Positions 14,769 to 23,287 of a DNA stretch of 41,324 nucleotides are shown piece by piece. Both the position numbers and the translations under genes were made by a program. Position 1 is the first letter of the stretch, and the number at the start of each line of letters is the position of its first letter. Source of the DNA: an uncultured Lentisphaerota bacterium (GTDB taxonomy: Bacteria > Verrucomicrobiota > Kiritimatiellia > RFP12 > UBA1067); contig CAMKJU010000028.1 in assembly GCA_946413265.1 (NCBI GenBank), positions 1-41,324 of the forward strand. Direction: 5' to 3'. Under the pieces are notes generated by a model. It searched no databases, was not told the DNA's origin, and was given only the letters and a program-made list of their open reading frames with translations.

Positions 14769-17639
14769 CTACCAGTCGCGTTCGTTGGGGGATAGCGGGG
14801 CTTTTTGCATTCGGGCCTTTTTCTCGGCTTCGTGCTCGTCGCTGCGCTCAAGGGCCTTGCGGATGAGCTCCTCGGCCTCTTTCTGGTCCTCCAGTTCCTT
14901 GGCCTGGGCCTTCTGCTCCTTTTGCTCCTGCTGTTGTTCCTGCTCGTCCTTCTGCTGGTCCTGATCTTTGTTCTTGTCCTGATCCTGCTTCTGGTCTTGC
15001 TGGTCCTGTTTTTGGTCTTGATCCTTGTTCTGGTCTTTGTTCTGATCCTTGTTCTGGTTTTGTTGCTGTTGCTGCTGCTGTTGCTGCTGACGCTGGTTCT
15101 GGTCGGGCGGGAGCAGTTCGATGATGCGCTGGAGTTCGCGAATGGCCTCAAGCTGGTCTGGCGGCACGAGCTCCTTGATGCAGCCGGCCTGTTTCTTCTC
15201 CACGTCGGCGGCGAGTGCGGCGACTTCGGCCTGCTGTTCCTTCGTGAATGGCGGCATGTTGGTGTCGGACTGGGCTTTCTGCTCGTATTCCTGCGCCCAC
15301 GCGGGAAAGCGCGAGCGGAAGACGCGCGTATGGTCGTAGGCGTCCTTCTGCCAGTCGAAGCCGTCCGTGCGCGACACGTCTGCGTAGGCGTTCGTCTGCA
15401 TGAGGAGGTCGGCGACGGCCAACTGGCGCGGATCGGCGGCGAGTAGCCCGCACCGGTCGCGCATACGGACAAGTCCGGCAAGCGCAACATTCGCATCAGC
15501 GTCCTTCGGCTCCTTCAGAAGTTCCTGCTGTTTCTTCACGACCTCCTGCGCCGCATTGGCAATCGTCTGCGCCACATACACGGAGTAGGGAGGTTCGTTG
15601 CTCGCAGCCGGCATATCCTTCTGGCACTGTTGCTGTGCCCATTCGGCGAACCGCGTGCCGAATATCTGCGTGAAGTCGAGTGACTCCTGCTGCCAGTCTC
15701 GTCCGTTCACCTGCTCCGCACGCAGGACGACGTTAGATTGCGCGCGGATAGCCTCCACCAGTGCCTCGGGCGGGTCAAGCAGTCCCTTCCAGTAGCGGTG
15801 GAAGGCGTTCTCTGCCGTTGAAAGGTTCAGCGCCGCGTCGGGAGACATGTCGGCGAGCTGGTCCGCCGCGCGCAACGTGGCGTCGCGCGTCGCCTCCACG
15901 TCGCCCACGATCTCCGCCGCCTGCTGCGCGTTAGTGACGGACTCCAACACCGAGCGCTTGAGTGGGATGAGGGCGTCCGCCAGACTCTCCGCGCGCTTCG
16001 CAAGATCTTCGCTGCGCGCGATGGCCACGGCCGCCTCGTTCGTGAGCACGCCCGCCTGCGCCTGTAGGAGCGCGAGCGCCTCGCGCGCGGCCTCCGACAT
16101 CTGCGCCTTCGGATTTTTCCCCTTCGCGCGGGATAGCACTTCCTCGACGTGCAGCTCGTCGCGCAGTTCCTTCAATCCGTCCGCGGCGCGCGTGAAGTTG
16201 CGGTTCGCGCGCGGATCGTCGGGCGCTGCGCGCAAAGCACGCTGCATTGCCCAGGCGCTTTCCTCGCCGGCGGCGAGCGCGCGCCTAAGCGGTTCGATCG
16301 CGGCTGCGCCCTCGGCGTGGACGCCCTGCGCGTCCTTCGCCTGCGCACGTGCGGCGAGCCTGTCCGCATGGCGGATCGCGCCGACGAGTTCCGACGCGCG
16401 GGCGCCGTGCGTGCGGCTGAGCATGAGCGTGCGCAGCGTGGCGAGCGCGTTCGTGTAGTCGCCAGCGCGGTAGAGGTCCACGCCCTTGTTCCAGACCTCG
16501 CGGTCATCGAGGAGCGTGCCCTGCTTGTTTTCGGATCGCTCGCTTTCCACAATCACGGGCGGTGCATTTGTTTCGGCGGCATGTATGCCGCCGCACAAAA
16601 CGGCGAGCAGGGCGACCGCCGCCGCCCTTCTGGCCGTGCGGCCCGCGAAGCGTCCGCGCGAGAACATTCCTGCAAGGAGAACCAGCAGCAGACCGGGAAC
16701 GAGGAACCAGCCAAAGCGCTCGGTCGCGCGCAGCTCCTCTTCCTCGGCAAGGTCCTCCTCGGCCACCTGACGGAGGAAGCGGCGGTAGATGGCGCCGAGC
16801 GTAGTCTCGGCAGTGCCGGCCGTCGCGAGAGGCACGTAGCGTCCGCCGCTTGCGCGCGCGATGCGGTCGAGAGTGTCGTGCTCGAGGCGCGTCTTCACGG
16901 CCTTGCCCTGGTACATCTGCACGCCCGAACCGGAGGCGTCCGGCACCGAGCTCTCCAGCGCGTCGTTGCCGAGTCCGACCGTAAACACGGGCACGGACCG
17001 CTTCTTAGCCTCCTCCGCCGCCTGGAGCGCGCCACCGCGCAGGTCGCCGCCGTCGGAGATGAGGATGATCGCGTTGTGCTCGTCCTTCGCGGGGTCGAGC
17101 GCGCCGAGCGCCGTTCTGATCGCGCTGCCGAGGTCAGTCTCGCCGCGCGGCGCGGAATGGGGACCGGCATCCTCGATCGCGCTGCGAATGAAGGCATAGT
17201 CGGTGGTGAGCGGACACAACAGCACGCCCGTGCGGCGAAAGGCGACGAGCGCGCAGCGGTCGCCGTCGAGCGACGAGACCAGGTCCGCGAGGTCGGCCTT
17301 CGCGCGTTCGAGGCGGTTCGGACGCACGTCCTCCGCGAGCATGGAGCGCGACACGTCGAGCGCGATCACGACGTTGCGCGAACGGACTTCCGCCTTCTGC
17401 TCCGACTGGCCCCACTGTGGACGCGACGCGGCAAAGAAGACGAATGCAAGCCCAGTGAGCAACAGGACGGCCTGCAGGCTGAAGAGCCGCGGATGGCGCG
17501 GCAGTAGACGCGCCTGCAGCGACGGCGCGACGAACGCGGCGAGGCGCTTGTCGGCCCGCGCACGCAGAAACACCCACAACGCGCCCGCCACCGGCACAAT
17601 CGCCACAAGCGCGAGCATCCAGGGATAGACGAACTTCAT
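14769..17639 (-). CDS. batB: BatB/BatC-like von Willebrand factor A protein
   Basis: A 956-residue membrane protein. N-terminal hydrophobic helices (residues 4-25 and about 55-70) are followed by a VWA domain with the MIDAS DVSRS in VVIALDVSRSMLAEDV. Further helices lie near 310-350 around a SRGRFAGRTARR loop. A long TPR-like, alanine-rich helical region follows. At about 845-895 there is a run of ten glutamines and then QNKD/QDQ repeats, and the ending PLSPNERDW is typical of BatC-type C-termini. It therefore appears to combine BatB and BatC. The ATG at 17639 overlaps the batA stop (ATGA) and has GGAGG upstream. Bat proteins with MoxR ATPases are linked to envelope stress or aerotolerance in Bacteroides and are periplasmic assembly or chaperone factors by inference. 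Confidence 0.88.
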   Translation of the reverse strand: MKFVYPWMLALVAIVPVAGALWVFLRARADKRLAAFVAPSLQARLLPRHPRLFSLQAVLLLTGLAFVFFAASRPQWGQSEQKAEVRSRNVVIALDVSRSMLAEDVRPNRLERAKADLADLVSSLDGDRCALVAFRRTGVLLCPLTTDYAFIRSAIEDAGPHSAPRGETDLGSAIRTALGALDPAKDEHNAIILISDGGDLRGGALQAAEEAKKRSVPVFTVGLGNDALESSVPDASGSGVQMYQGKAVKTRLEHDTLDRIARASGGRYVPLATAGTAETTLGAIYRRFLRQVAEEDLAEEEELRATERFGWFLVPGLLLVLLAGMFSRGRFAGRTARRAAAVALLAVLCGGIHAAETNAPPVIVESERSENKQGTLLDDREVWNKGVDLYRAGDYTNALATLRTLMLSRTHGARASELVGAIRHADRLAARAQAKDAQGVHAEGAAAIEPLRRALAAGEESAWAMQRALRAAPDDPRANRNFTRAADGLKELRDELHVEEVLSRAKGKNPKAQMSEAAREALALLQAQAGVLTNEAAVAIARSEDLAKRAESLADALIPLKRSVLESVTNAQQAAEIVGDVEATRDATLRAADQLADMSPDAALNLSTAENAFHRYWKGLLDPPEALVEAIRAQSNVVLRAEQVNGRDWQQESLDFTQIFGTRFAEWAQQQCQKDMPAASNEPPYSVYVAQTIANAAQEVVKKQQELLKEPKDADANVALAGLVRMRDRCGLLAADPRQLAVADLLMQTNAYADVSRTDGFDWQKDAYDHTRVFRSRFPAWAQEYEQKAQSDTNMPPFTKEQQAEVAALAADVEKKQAGCIKELVPPDQLEAIRELQRIIELLPPDQNQRQQQQQQQQQQNQNKDQNKDQNKDQDQKQDQQDQKQDQDKNKDQDQQKDEQEQQQEQKEQKAQAKELEDQKEAEELIRKALERSDEHEAEKKARMQKAPLSPNERDW

Positions 17640-18682
17640 ACCAACCTCCGGGAAGCCAACATTTGAAGTGAAACCGCGAACAACACGAGGCACGCCCCCG
17701 CGAGGAGGAACGGCGGGAAATACTCGTTCCAGCGCTGGTAGACCGTGCGGTCCAGCGTGGTCTTCTCCAGCGAGTCGATTTCCTCGAGCGCCGCCTTCAG
17801 AGCGCCTTCGTCGCGCACGCCGAAGTAGCGCGCGCCCGTCTTGGCGGCGATCGACTTGAGCTGCGACTCGTCGAAGGACATGTCCGCGTACTGTATCCTC
17901 GTGCGCCCGAACACATCGCGCGCCCGGAACGGCGTACGGCGCGAATGCGTGCCCACGCCGATCGTATACACGCGGACGCCGAGCTTGGCGGCTGCCGCCG
18001 CAGCAGCGTCAGGCTCCACCGCGCCCGTGTTCGAGACACCGTCCGAGAGAAGTATCACGATCTTCGACTTCATCTCCGCGTCTTTCACGCGCGCGATGGC
18101 CGTCGCGAGGCCGTCGCCGATCGCGGTCATCGTCTCCTCCTGGTCGACGGGGCGTCCGCTCCTGTCATACGTGACCGTTGGCACCTGCACGCCCTTGAGG
18201 ACGTGCAGCAGCACCTCATGGTCAGCCGTGAGCGGGGCGCGGGTTGATGCGTATCCGCCGAACGTTATGAGCCCGATGAGGTCGTCAGGGCGCGCCTTGA
18301 CGAACTTCGCGAACACCTCCTTGACAACGTCGAGACGGGTCCGCTCCGTGCGAGAGCCAGGTGCCATGAAGTCGAGCGCCTCCATCGAGCCGCTCACGTC
18401 CACCGTCATGGCGATTGCAATGGCGTCCACGCTGCGCGAGCTGCGCGCAAGCGAGGTGCGCGGACGTGCGGCCGCCACGACGAGCAACGCGGCGCCGACG
18501 AGGAAGAACCAGGGGGACAGGTTGGCCATGCGCGCGCGCCAACCTGCCGTCTTCGCTGGAAGGCGCCCAACAGGCGCAAACTTGATGCCCGCGCGGCGTC
18601 CACGCCGCAACATCCGCCACGCGGCGAGCGCGAGGGGCGCGAACAGGAGGAAGCAGAGCGGCCAGGCAAAGTTGAAGTTCAT
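17636..18682 (-). CDS. batA: BatA-like von Willebrand factor A membrane protein
   Basis: A 348-residue protein with transmembrane helices near 6-22, 56-72 and 315-336 and a VWA domain between. The MIDAS motif is D95-V-S97-G-S99 in TVDVSGSMEALDF, and a threonine in the APLTADHEVL region and DGVSNTG supply the rest of the metal site. This matches BatA of MoxR-linked operons. It overlaps the genes on both sides by ATGA, so translation is coupled in the chain DUF58, DUF4381, BatA, BatB. Confidence 0.92.
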   Translation of the reverse strand: MNFNFAWPLCFLLFAPLALAAWRMLRRGRRAGIKFAPVGRLPAKTAGWRARMANLSPWFFLVGAALLVVAAARPRTSLARSSRSVDAIAIAMTVDVSGSMEALDFMAPGSRTERTRLDVVKEVFAKFVKARPDDLIGLITFGGYASTRAPLTADHEVLLHVLKGVQVPTVTYDRSGRPVDQEETMTAIGDGLATAIARVKDAEMKSKIVILLSDGVSNTGAVEPDAAAAAAAKLGVRVYTIGVGTHSRRTPFRARDVFGRTRIQYADMSFDESQLKSIAAKTGARYFGVRDEGALKAALEEIDSLEKTTLDRTVYQRWNEYFPPFLLAGACLVLFAVSLQMLASRRLV

Positions 18683-19662
18683 TTCTCTTCCTCCTTCCGT
18701 CCGCTGTCGACGGTTAGGTAGTTACGCGCCTTCCCCGTGGCACCGTCCGCCATTTCAGGCGTGGCCTCCAGTCCGGCGAACTTCACGAGGTCGGCGGATT
18801 CGAGAAATGCCTTCAGCTCTGCAATCGACGTCTGCGGGAACGCGGGATCCGCGCCGGCCGCACGCAGGAACTCGTCCGTGGTGAGGTTCGGTGCGCGCAC
18901 GCCGTAGCGGCGTTCGATATAGCGGCGCACGACCATCGTGAGCTCCACGTAGAAGTCTTTGTAGAAGCCGCGTCCGGGGAGTCCCTTCTTGAGCAGCTTG
19001 TCGAGTTCGTAGAGCGCGCGCTCGAGCGGACTCATCCTGTGGACGCGCACCGCGAGGCGGATCTTGCGGAAGATGAAGTAGAGCAGTGCAAGGACTAGTA
19101 GTAATCCCGCAAGCGCGGCCGCGCAGATGCCGACAAGTTTCCAGCTAAACGGCGGAAGGTCTCGCGTGGGGTCAACCTCGATCTCGCCCGTCGCCGCTTC
19201 GCGGGCTGCGGGAGAGTCGAAGAGCACGGGCGACGTTGCGAACGAACCGTTGCCGGACTGCACTGCAAACGGCGCGAGACGATAACGGCGCGCGAGGGGA
19301 TCAGGCTCGAGACGCCAGCGCGAGACGGTCGTCGTGCGCCCGTCTTTGTCCGAGACCGGCTTCTCGGCGAAGTTCTCGGCCACACGGAAGCCCTGGAAGC
19401 GGTCGCGCAGATCGGGCAGCTCGGCGGTAACGCCGGACGGCGTGGACAGCGTGACCGTGACGTAGAAGTCGCGCGCAAGATCCACAGCACGCGGTTCCGC
19501 GTCGATCGTAATGCCCACCCCATCGCGTGAGAGGTCAGCCACCTGCTCAGCGCCAAGCGAGAAAATGAAGCCACAAAGAACACAGAGGACACAAAGTCGC
19601 TTCACGCCCTCTTTGTTATCTTTGTGTTCTTTGTGGCAAAAATACGACCACATCGTTTTCAT
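18679..19662 (-). CDS. DUF4381/BatD-like membrane protein with a repeat-derived signal region
   Basis: A 327-residue protein. A periplasmic beta-rich part (residues about 40-165, VDLARDFYVTVTLSTPSGVTAELPD) precedes one membrane helix at 174-194 and a cytoplasmic domain with RALYELDKLL and YVELTMVVRRYIERRYG, typical of the DUF4381/BatD-associated family. Residues 9-31 (CHKEHKDNKEGVKRLCVLCV and onward) are encoded by a 68-bp palindrome (19570-19637). They supply the basic and hydrophobic parts of the apparent signal peptide (LCVLCVLCGFIFSLGA). The ATG at 19662 overlaps the DUF58 stop. The protein probably holds the VWA partners at the inner membrane. Confidence 0.83.
   Translation of the reverse strand: MKTMWSYFCHKEHKDNKEGVKRLCVLCVLCGFIFSLGAEQVADLSRDGVGITIDAEPRAVDLARDFYVTVTLSTPSGVTAELPDLRDRFQGFRVAENFAEKPVSDKDGRTTTVSRWRLEPDPLARRYRLAPFAVQSGNGSFATSPVLFDSPAAREAATGEIEVDPTRDLPPFSWKLVGICAAALAGLLLVLALLYFIFRKIRLAVRVHRMSPLERALYELDKLLKKGLPGRGFYKDFYVELTMVVRRYIERRYGVRAPNLTTDEFLRAAGADPAFPQTSIAELKAFLESADLVKFAGLEATPEMADGATGKARNYLTVDSGRKEEEK
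19570..19637. repeat. Family 5 68-bp palindrome encoding a signal-peptide core
   Basis: Arms GCCACAAAGAACACAgAGg... (from 19570) and ...CTTTGTGTTCTTTGTGGC (to 19637) pair over about 27 bases with few mismatches, around a 14-base loop. Read on the minus strand it gives CHKEHKDNKEG, then the hydrophobic RLCVLCVLCG. The A-rich and T-rich arms contrast with the surrounding GC-rich gene. Confidence 0.8.
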
Positions 19663-20543
19663 CGCTTGCTGGCCCTCCTCTTGAATAGCGCCCGGATGGC
19701 TTGAATATAGGGTTTGTCCGTGGCCACGGGCACATTGTCGATGCCGTTACGGGCGAAGAACCGGTCGCGAGACGCGACCTGCTCCGCCGCCGTCTCGGCG
19801 AACGCGCGACGCACGGCGTCGTCGGAGGTGTCCACGAGCAGCAGCTCGCCCGTCTCGGGATCCTCCAGTTCGGCGAGGCCTGCGCGCGGCAGTTCGCTCT
19901 CGGCGGGATCGCTCACGGGAATGGTGATCACGTCGTGGTGGCGTGCTGTCACGCGCAGTTCCCTCTCGTAGCCAGTGGCCTGGAAGTCGCTCACGAGGAA
20001 CACCACGGCGCGGCGCTTCTGCACGCCATTGAGGAACTTCAGCGCTCCGGCGATATCCGTACCGCCCGTCGCGTCGTCCTCGGCGGCAAGCACCTCGCGC
20101 ACGAGGCGCATCACGCTCTGGCGTCCCTTGCGCGGCGGGATGTACTTCACGATCTTGTCGGAGAAGAGGATGAGCCCGATCTTGTCCTGGTTGCGGATCG
20201 CGGTAAGGGCGAGGAGGCTCGCCACCTCGGCGGCGAGCTCGGCCTTCGAGCGCGTGGCGCTGCCGTACGACTGCGAGCCGCTCACGTCGACCATGAACAG
20301 AACGGTCAACTCGCGTTCCTCGCTGTAGCGCTTGATGTACGGCGCGCCGGTCCTTGCGGTCACGTTCCAGTCGATCGCGCGCACGTCGTCGCCGGCCACG
20401 TACGGGCGCACCTCGTCGAACTCCACGCCCTGGCCTTTGAAGGTCGAGTGGTAGTCGCCGCTCAGCTGGTCGTCAATCAGGCGGTTGGTGAGGATTCGGA
20501 TCTTCCCCACCTTCGCCATCAGTTCTTTTACGTCAATAGCCAT
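19659..20543 (-). CDS. DUF58 domain protein (VWA-like) of the MoxR/Bat operon
   Basis: A 294-residue soluble protein. The DUF58 signature is Y48-VAGDDVRAIDWN-60 followed by TARTG and the VWA-like MIDAS D86-V-S88-G-S90 in LFMVDVSGSQSYG. DUF58 proteins accompany MoxR AAA+ ATPases and are thought to act as their adaptors. The ATG at 20543 follows AAGGAAAGTAT. The first bases of the gene are duplicated at 22439-22483. The stop overlaps the next gene by ATGA. In most relatives of this operon moxR would stand directly upstream; here a cassette of about 5.8 kb separates the two. Confidence 0.93.
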   Translation of the reverse strand: MAIDVKELMAKVGKIRILTNRLIDDQLSGDYHSTFKGQGVEFDEVRPYVAGDDVRAIDWNVTARTGAPYIKRYSEERELTVLFMVDVSGSQSYGSATRSKAELAAEVASLLALTAIRNQDKIGLILFSDKIVKYIPPRKGRQSVMRLVREVLAAEDDATGGTDIAGALKFLNGVQKRRAVVFLVSDFQATGYERELRVTARHHDVITIPVSDPAESELPRAGLAELEDPETGELLLVDTSDDAVRRAFAETAAEQVASRDRFFARNGIDNVPVATDKPYIQAIRALFKRRASKR

Positions 20544-20555
20544 ATACTTTCCTTG
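20511..20555. repeat. Direct repeat, copy 1: ribosome-binding site and start of the DUF58 gene
   Basis: 45 bases covering AAGGAAAGTATATG and the first 11 codons of the DUF58 gene. They match 22439-22483 at 44 of 45 positions. Confidence 0.92.
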
Positions 20556-20579
20556 TTAGTTGACTCATCCTCATTTCTT

Positions 20580-21152
20580 TCACCTCACAATCATGAAAAG
20601 AGAACCGGGAAGGACCCGCACATCCAACAACTCCTCGGGGTCGGCAAGGCCGCGCCCAGTCAGGCGCAGCATGTTCCACATCCTGTTGTAGAACATCCCG
20701 GCATCCACACCTGCAAAAATAGCCGTTCCATTAACAGTCGCGTTTACCCGTCTGGAAACACCCGTGCGGGGTGACAAGGTGGCCGTCCAGACAAGGGACT
20801 GTTCGTCACCCGCGCCTACGACCGACTCAACACGTTCGCCGTCGAAGCCGTTCTGGACGAACCATGCACCACAATCCCAGCCAACAACAAGATCGCTCTC
20901 CTCCAACGACAAAACGCCGTCACCGTCGGCATCTGTACCGAATGCCGCCTGGACGTTGTTCGTGGGAGTGGCCCGGCACGTCAGGCTGAACGTAAATCTC
21001 CCGGCGTTCTCCTGCCACGCCATGAACGACACGTTTGTGGTAGCCTCAACGTCGGCATGCTCCACCGACGGCAGCGTTGGCCGTACCGACGGCAGGGCAT
21101 ACGCCGAAGAAATGAGCGTAAAGTACATCGTTATGGCAATCGTTGTTTTCAT
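20580..21152 (-). CDS. Exported protein with EF-hand-like calcium motif
   Basis: A 190-residue protein with signal peptide MKTTIAITMYFTLISSAYA. The mature part is beta-rich (VEATTNVSFMAWQENAGRFTFSLTCRA) and holds DADGDGVLSLEESD, an EF-hand-like loop, as in dockerin-type or calcium-stabilised exported proteins. AGGAG lies 10 bases before the ATG at 21152. It is the last gene of the cassette before DUF58. No family was recognised. Confidence 0.72.
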   Translation of the reverse strand: MKTTIAITMYFTLISSAYALPSVRPTLPSVEHADVEATTNVSFMAWQENAGRFTFSLTCRATPTNNVQAAFGTDADGDGVLSLEESDLVVGWDCGAWFVQNGFDGERVESVVGAGDEQSLVWTATLSPRTGVSRRVNATVNGTAIFAGVDAGMFYNRMWNMLRLTGRGLADPEELLDVRVLPGSLFMIVR

Positions 21153-21176
21153 TGCATGATCACTCCTCTTCTCTTC

Positions 21177-21932
21177 TTACTTCCGTTGCCCCCGAATGTT
21201 CGCCTCCGTCCTTCGCCGTGAATCCGCCTCGTACTGTTCCGCTGAGCGAATCGGCCTTCCAACGACTTGCCTGAACCTCGCCTTGAATACTGCAACGTCT
21301 TGCGGATCTGGAACAGCTTGTACGGCATCCATTGCCTTAAAATAGACGAAATTGAAATGATATTCAACTTGATCTATTGCGCGTTCGCAAAGACTATGTC
21401 GTTTGCGTCCAATTCTCCGCTCTTCGCGTTCCATTTTCTCGATGAACTTGAAATACGGCTCAAACAATTCGGTGCAGGGAGCCGGTACGGATCGCGACAC
21501 CAATAAGAAGTTGAAAATCTGATCGGCCACTCTTTCCAAACGCCTATAAGCAAATGCCCGTAAGCGGCCAATCTCTTGTCGTCTGTCATAAAAACATACA
21601 GACGACTTCGAACCGGGCGTCTTAAAAGGAACTGTATCGTCAATCGTTTCAAACCGCGCTGAGCACGCATTATCCATAAAAGCTCGAAAGTGGCGGTAAC
21701 GAATCCTCGTATCGGAGACTTTAGCAATTTTCTCACAAGTCTCATCAATATATGCATGTACATTATTCGTCGGCGAGAGCATCATTGCGGGGGCCTGCTC
21801 TGTCAGTCGTTGAATCTCCGCCATTTTTCTCTCCGGTGCATCAGACAAAGCGTTCGTCACCGTATCGCCCATGACGCCACCAATAGAGATGTACACTAAA
21901 CTCACTATAATTACTGCAACTTTTTTCTGCAT
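21177..21932 (-). CDS. Exported hypothetical protein, helix-rich
   Basis: A 251-residue protein with signal peptide MQKKVAVIIVSLVYISIGGVMGD, then a mostly helical, charged body (KMAEIQRLTEQA, RRLERVADQIFNFLL, EKMEREERRIGRKRH) and a basic tail. The ATG at 21932 is chosen because the signal peptide begins there and AAGGAAAG lies upstream. Base composition is clearly less GC-rich than in the Bat genes, consistent with acquired DNA. No family was recognised. Confidence 0.68.
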   Translation of the reverse strand: MQKKVAVIIVSLVYISIGGVMGDTVTNALSDAPERKMAEIQRLTEQAPAMMLSPTNNVHAYIDETCEKIAKVSDTRIRYRHFRAFMDNACSARFETIDDTVPFKTPGSKSSVCFYDRRQEIGRLRAFAYRRLERVADQIFNFLLVSRSVPAPCTELFEPYFKFIEKMEREERRIGRKRHSLCERAIDQVEYHFNFVYFKAMDAVQAVPDPQDVAVFKARFRQVVGRPIRSAEQYEADSRRRTEANIRGQRK

Positions 21933-21965
21933 GTGCCATCTTTCCTTTCTCGTGTCAATTGTCAA

Positions 21966-22415
21966 CTATACCATCGTCGGCGTTACCATCCAAGGTAATC
22001 GTCCCATCAATGCGGTGTATCGCTTCATGCCCCAGTTTCTGCACGCTAAAATCACCATCGGCAGTGATTGGTCCCGTGTGATGATGAAATTGGCCCCCGT
22101 TTCCTCCACCACGCGCCAGCCGTTTGAGAAGTCCTGCGGCGTAACGGCCTGTGGCAGCGTGAACTGCATAAGGAACTGTCCGTCAACGTTCTGTACGCTG
22201 TTCGTGTTTTTCCCAGAGTGCGCCACAGAGATTGTGAACACGGCGGACAGCGCCAAGAGCGTGGGAAGCGTAAGTCTCCGCAGTCTGGTTATCGCAACGT
22301 GCAGCAGCCCCGGCGCACCTCGCCTGTCGGCGTGGCGTGCGAGCGGCCACAGCGCCGCGCAGAGTACCAGCGCGGCCACCATCGCCCACATCACTATGAC
22401 GCCAATCACCTTCAT
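21966..22415 (-). CDS. Two-TM 'HSGKNTN' family protein, short paralogue
   Basis: A 149-residue protein. Helix 1 (IGVIVMWAMVAALVLCAALWPLA), a basic loop (RHADRRG...RLRRLT) and helix 2 (LLALSAVFTISVAHSGKNTN) are almost identical to the first 75 residues of the product of 24321-26354, in both protein and DNA. After FLMQ the two share only a diverged xxVTxxxxxxGWR motif, and this copy ends early with RNWGMKRYTALMGRLPWMV. It may be a truncated or module-swapped duplicate, or a small protein in its own right. Its ATG overlaps the stop of the 19-residue frame upstream (ATGA), so its translation depends on that leader. Confidence 0.65.
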   Translation of the reverse strand: MKVIGVIVMWAMVAALVLCAALWPLARHADRRGAPGLLHVAITRLRRLTLPTLLALSAVFTISVAHSGKNTNSVQNVDGQFLMQFTLPQAVTPQDFSNGWRVVEETGANFIITRDQSLPMVILACRNWGMKRYTALMGRLPWMVTPTMV

Positions 22416-22471
22416 TTCAGAAATCCGTATTCATACAACTTCGCCATCAGTTCTTTTACGTCAATAGCCAT
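22412..22471 (-). CDS. 19-residue leader frame, relic of the DUF58 gene start
   Basis: MAIDVKELMAKLYEYGFLK: the first 11 residues equal those of the DUF58 protein, then the sequence departs and stops at a TGA that overlaps the ATG of the next gene. It keeps the AAGGAAGG ribosome-binding site, so it is probably translated and couples to 21966-22415. It arose from the 45-bp duplication. Confidence 0.5.
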   Translation of the reverse strand: MAIDVKELMAKLYEYGFLK

Positions 22472-22483
22472 ATACCTTCCTTG
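22439..22483. repeat. Direct repeat, copy 2: displaced copy of the DUF58 gene start
   Basis: 44 of 45 bases match 20511-20555, in the same orientation and 1928 bases away. The region up to 22549 has no further gene. Confidence 0.92.
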
Positions 22484-22549
22484 ATTATGTTTGCACATAC
22501 TTTCATTTCAAGTAACGCCATCTCTCTTGAAGTCCTTTCCGCAGCTGCC

Positions 22550-23287
22550 TTACTGACTTTGGGGCGAACGGTTCCCGTGCAGCCAGAAGCCGACAGGAAC
22601 CATCTTGAGTTCATAGGGATATGAGACTTCACCAGTGACGGGATTCGTCACTGTACTCATTCCGACGCCATAGACATCTCCGGCGGTCAGGTCGCATTCC
22701 TCCCCACTTGTATCGCCATGCATGAGAAGTTTTACGATAAGCGCAGCCTGCGATATTCCATCTTCATACCGTCCCCAGTCAAGTGGCATCCAATTAGATG
22801 AGGCCACACCGTCCACCGTGATGGTCACTTCAACGTTTGCGTCGTTAGTAAACGTCTTTTCAGTGTAAATATCGGCCAACCCGCATGCATGGCCCAGTTC
22901 ATGCGCTATGACGTCCGCACTGCACGACGGCGTGAACACAATTCCATTCTCACCAGAAAATGCATGCGTATCCCGATCCAAGCTCTCAACAGCAAACATC
23001 TTCACACCGCCGGTAGCGGGAATGTTCCTTAATTCGTCCGCCTTGTCGCTCCCATATTCAACAACCCTCCATGCATTATTCGATATGGAGCTTTGCGACC
23101 GGAGGTAGAACGACAACCCTACCTGGGCAAAATAAGCATTAACCGTAGGAAGCTTCGACTCAAAATCCGCACCTGTCATAACCGGATTACTTCCGTCTGT
23201 ATTACAGACGACATAGAGATCAATCGGCGCCGCAGCGATCACGGACGCGGCACACAACAGACAGCACAATTGGAACAATGCTTTCAC
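22550..23287 (-). CDS. Exported metzincin-like zinc metalloprotease
   Basis: A 245-residue protein with signal peptide MKALFQLCCLLCAASVIAAA. H129-E-L-G-H133-A-C-G136-L-A-D139 is the HExxHxxGxxD zinc site of metzincins with Asp as the third ligand or its neighbour, and LLMHGD at 187-192 may be the Met-turn. Start: a GTG at 23287 with GGAG 7 bases upstream; it overlaps the preceding stop by 4 bases (GTGA). Upstream in-frame extensions lie inside the previous gene and spoil the signal peptide. It probably cleaves proteins outside the inner membrane. Its substrates could be the neighbouring cassette proteins or surface proteins; this is inference. Confidence 0.82.
   Translation of the reverse strand: MKALFQLCCLLCAASVIAAAPIDLYVVCNTDGSNPVMTGADFESKLPTVNAYFAQVGLSFYLRSQSSISNNAWRVVEYGSDKADELRNIPATGGVKMFAVESLDRDTHAFSGENGIVFTPSCSADVIAHELGHACGLADIYTEKTFTNDANVEVTITVDGVASSNWMPLDWGRYEDGISQAALIVKLLMHGDTSGEECDLTAGDVYGVGMSTVTNPVTGEVSYPYELKMVPVGFWLHGNRSPQSQ

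Noticed and set aside
14960..15105. Glutamine/aspartate repeat as sign of a broken gene
   Set aside because: Low-complexity Q/D/K-rich tails before a conserved ending are usual for BatC-type proteins, and the frame is intact.
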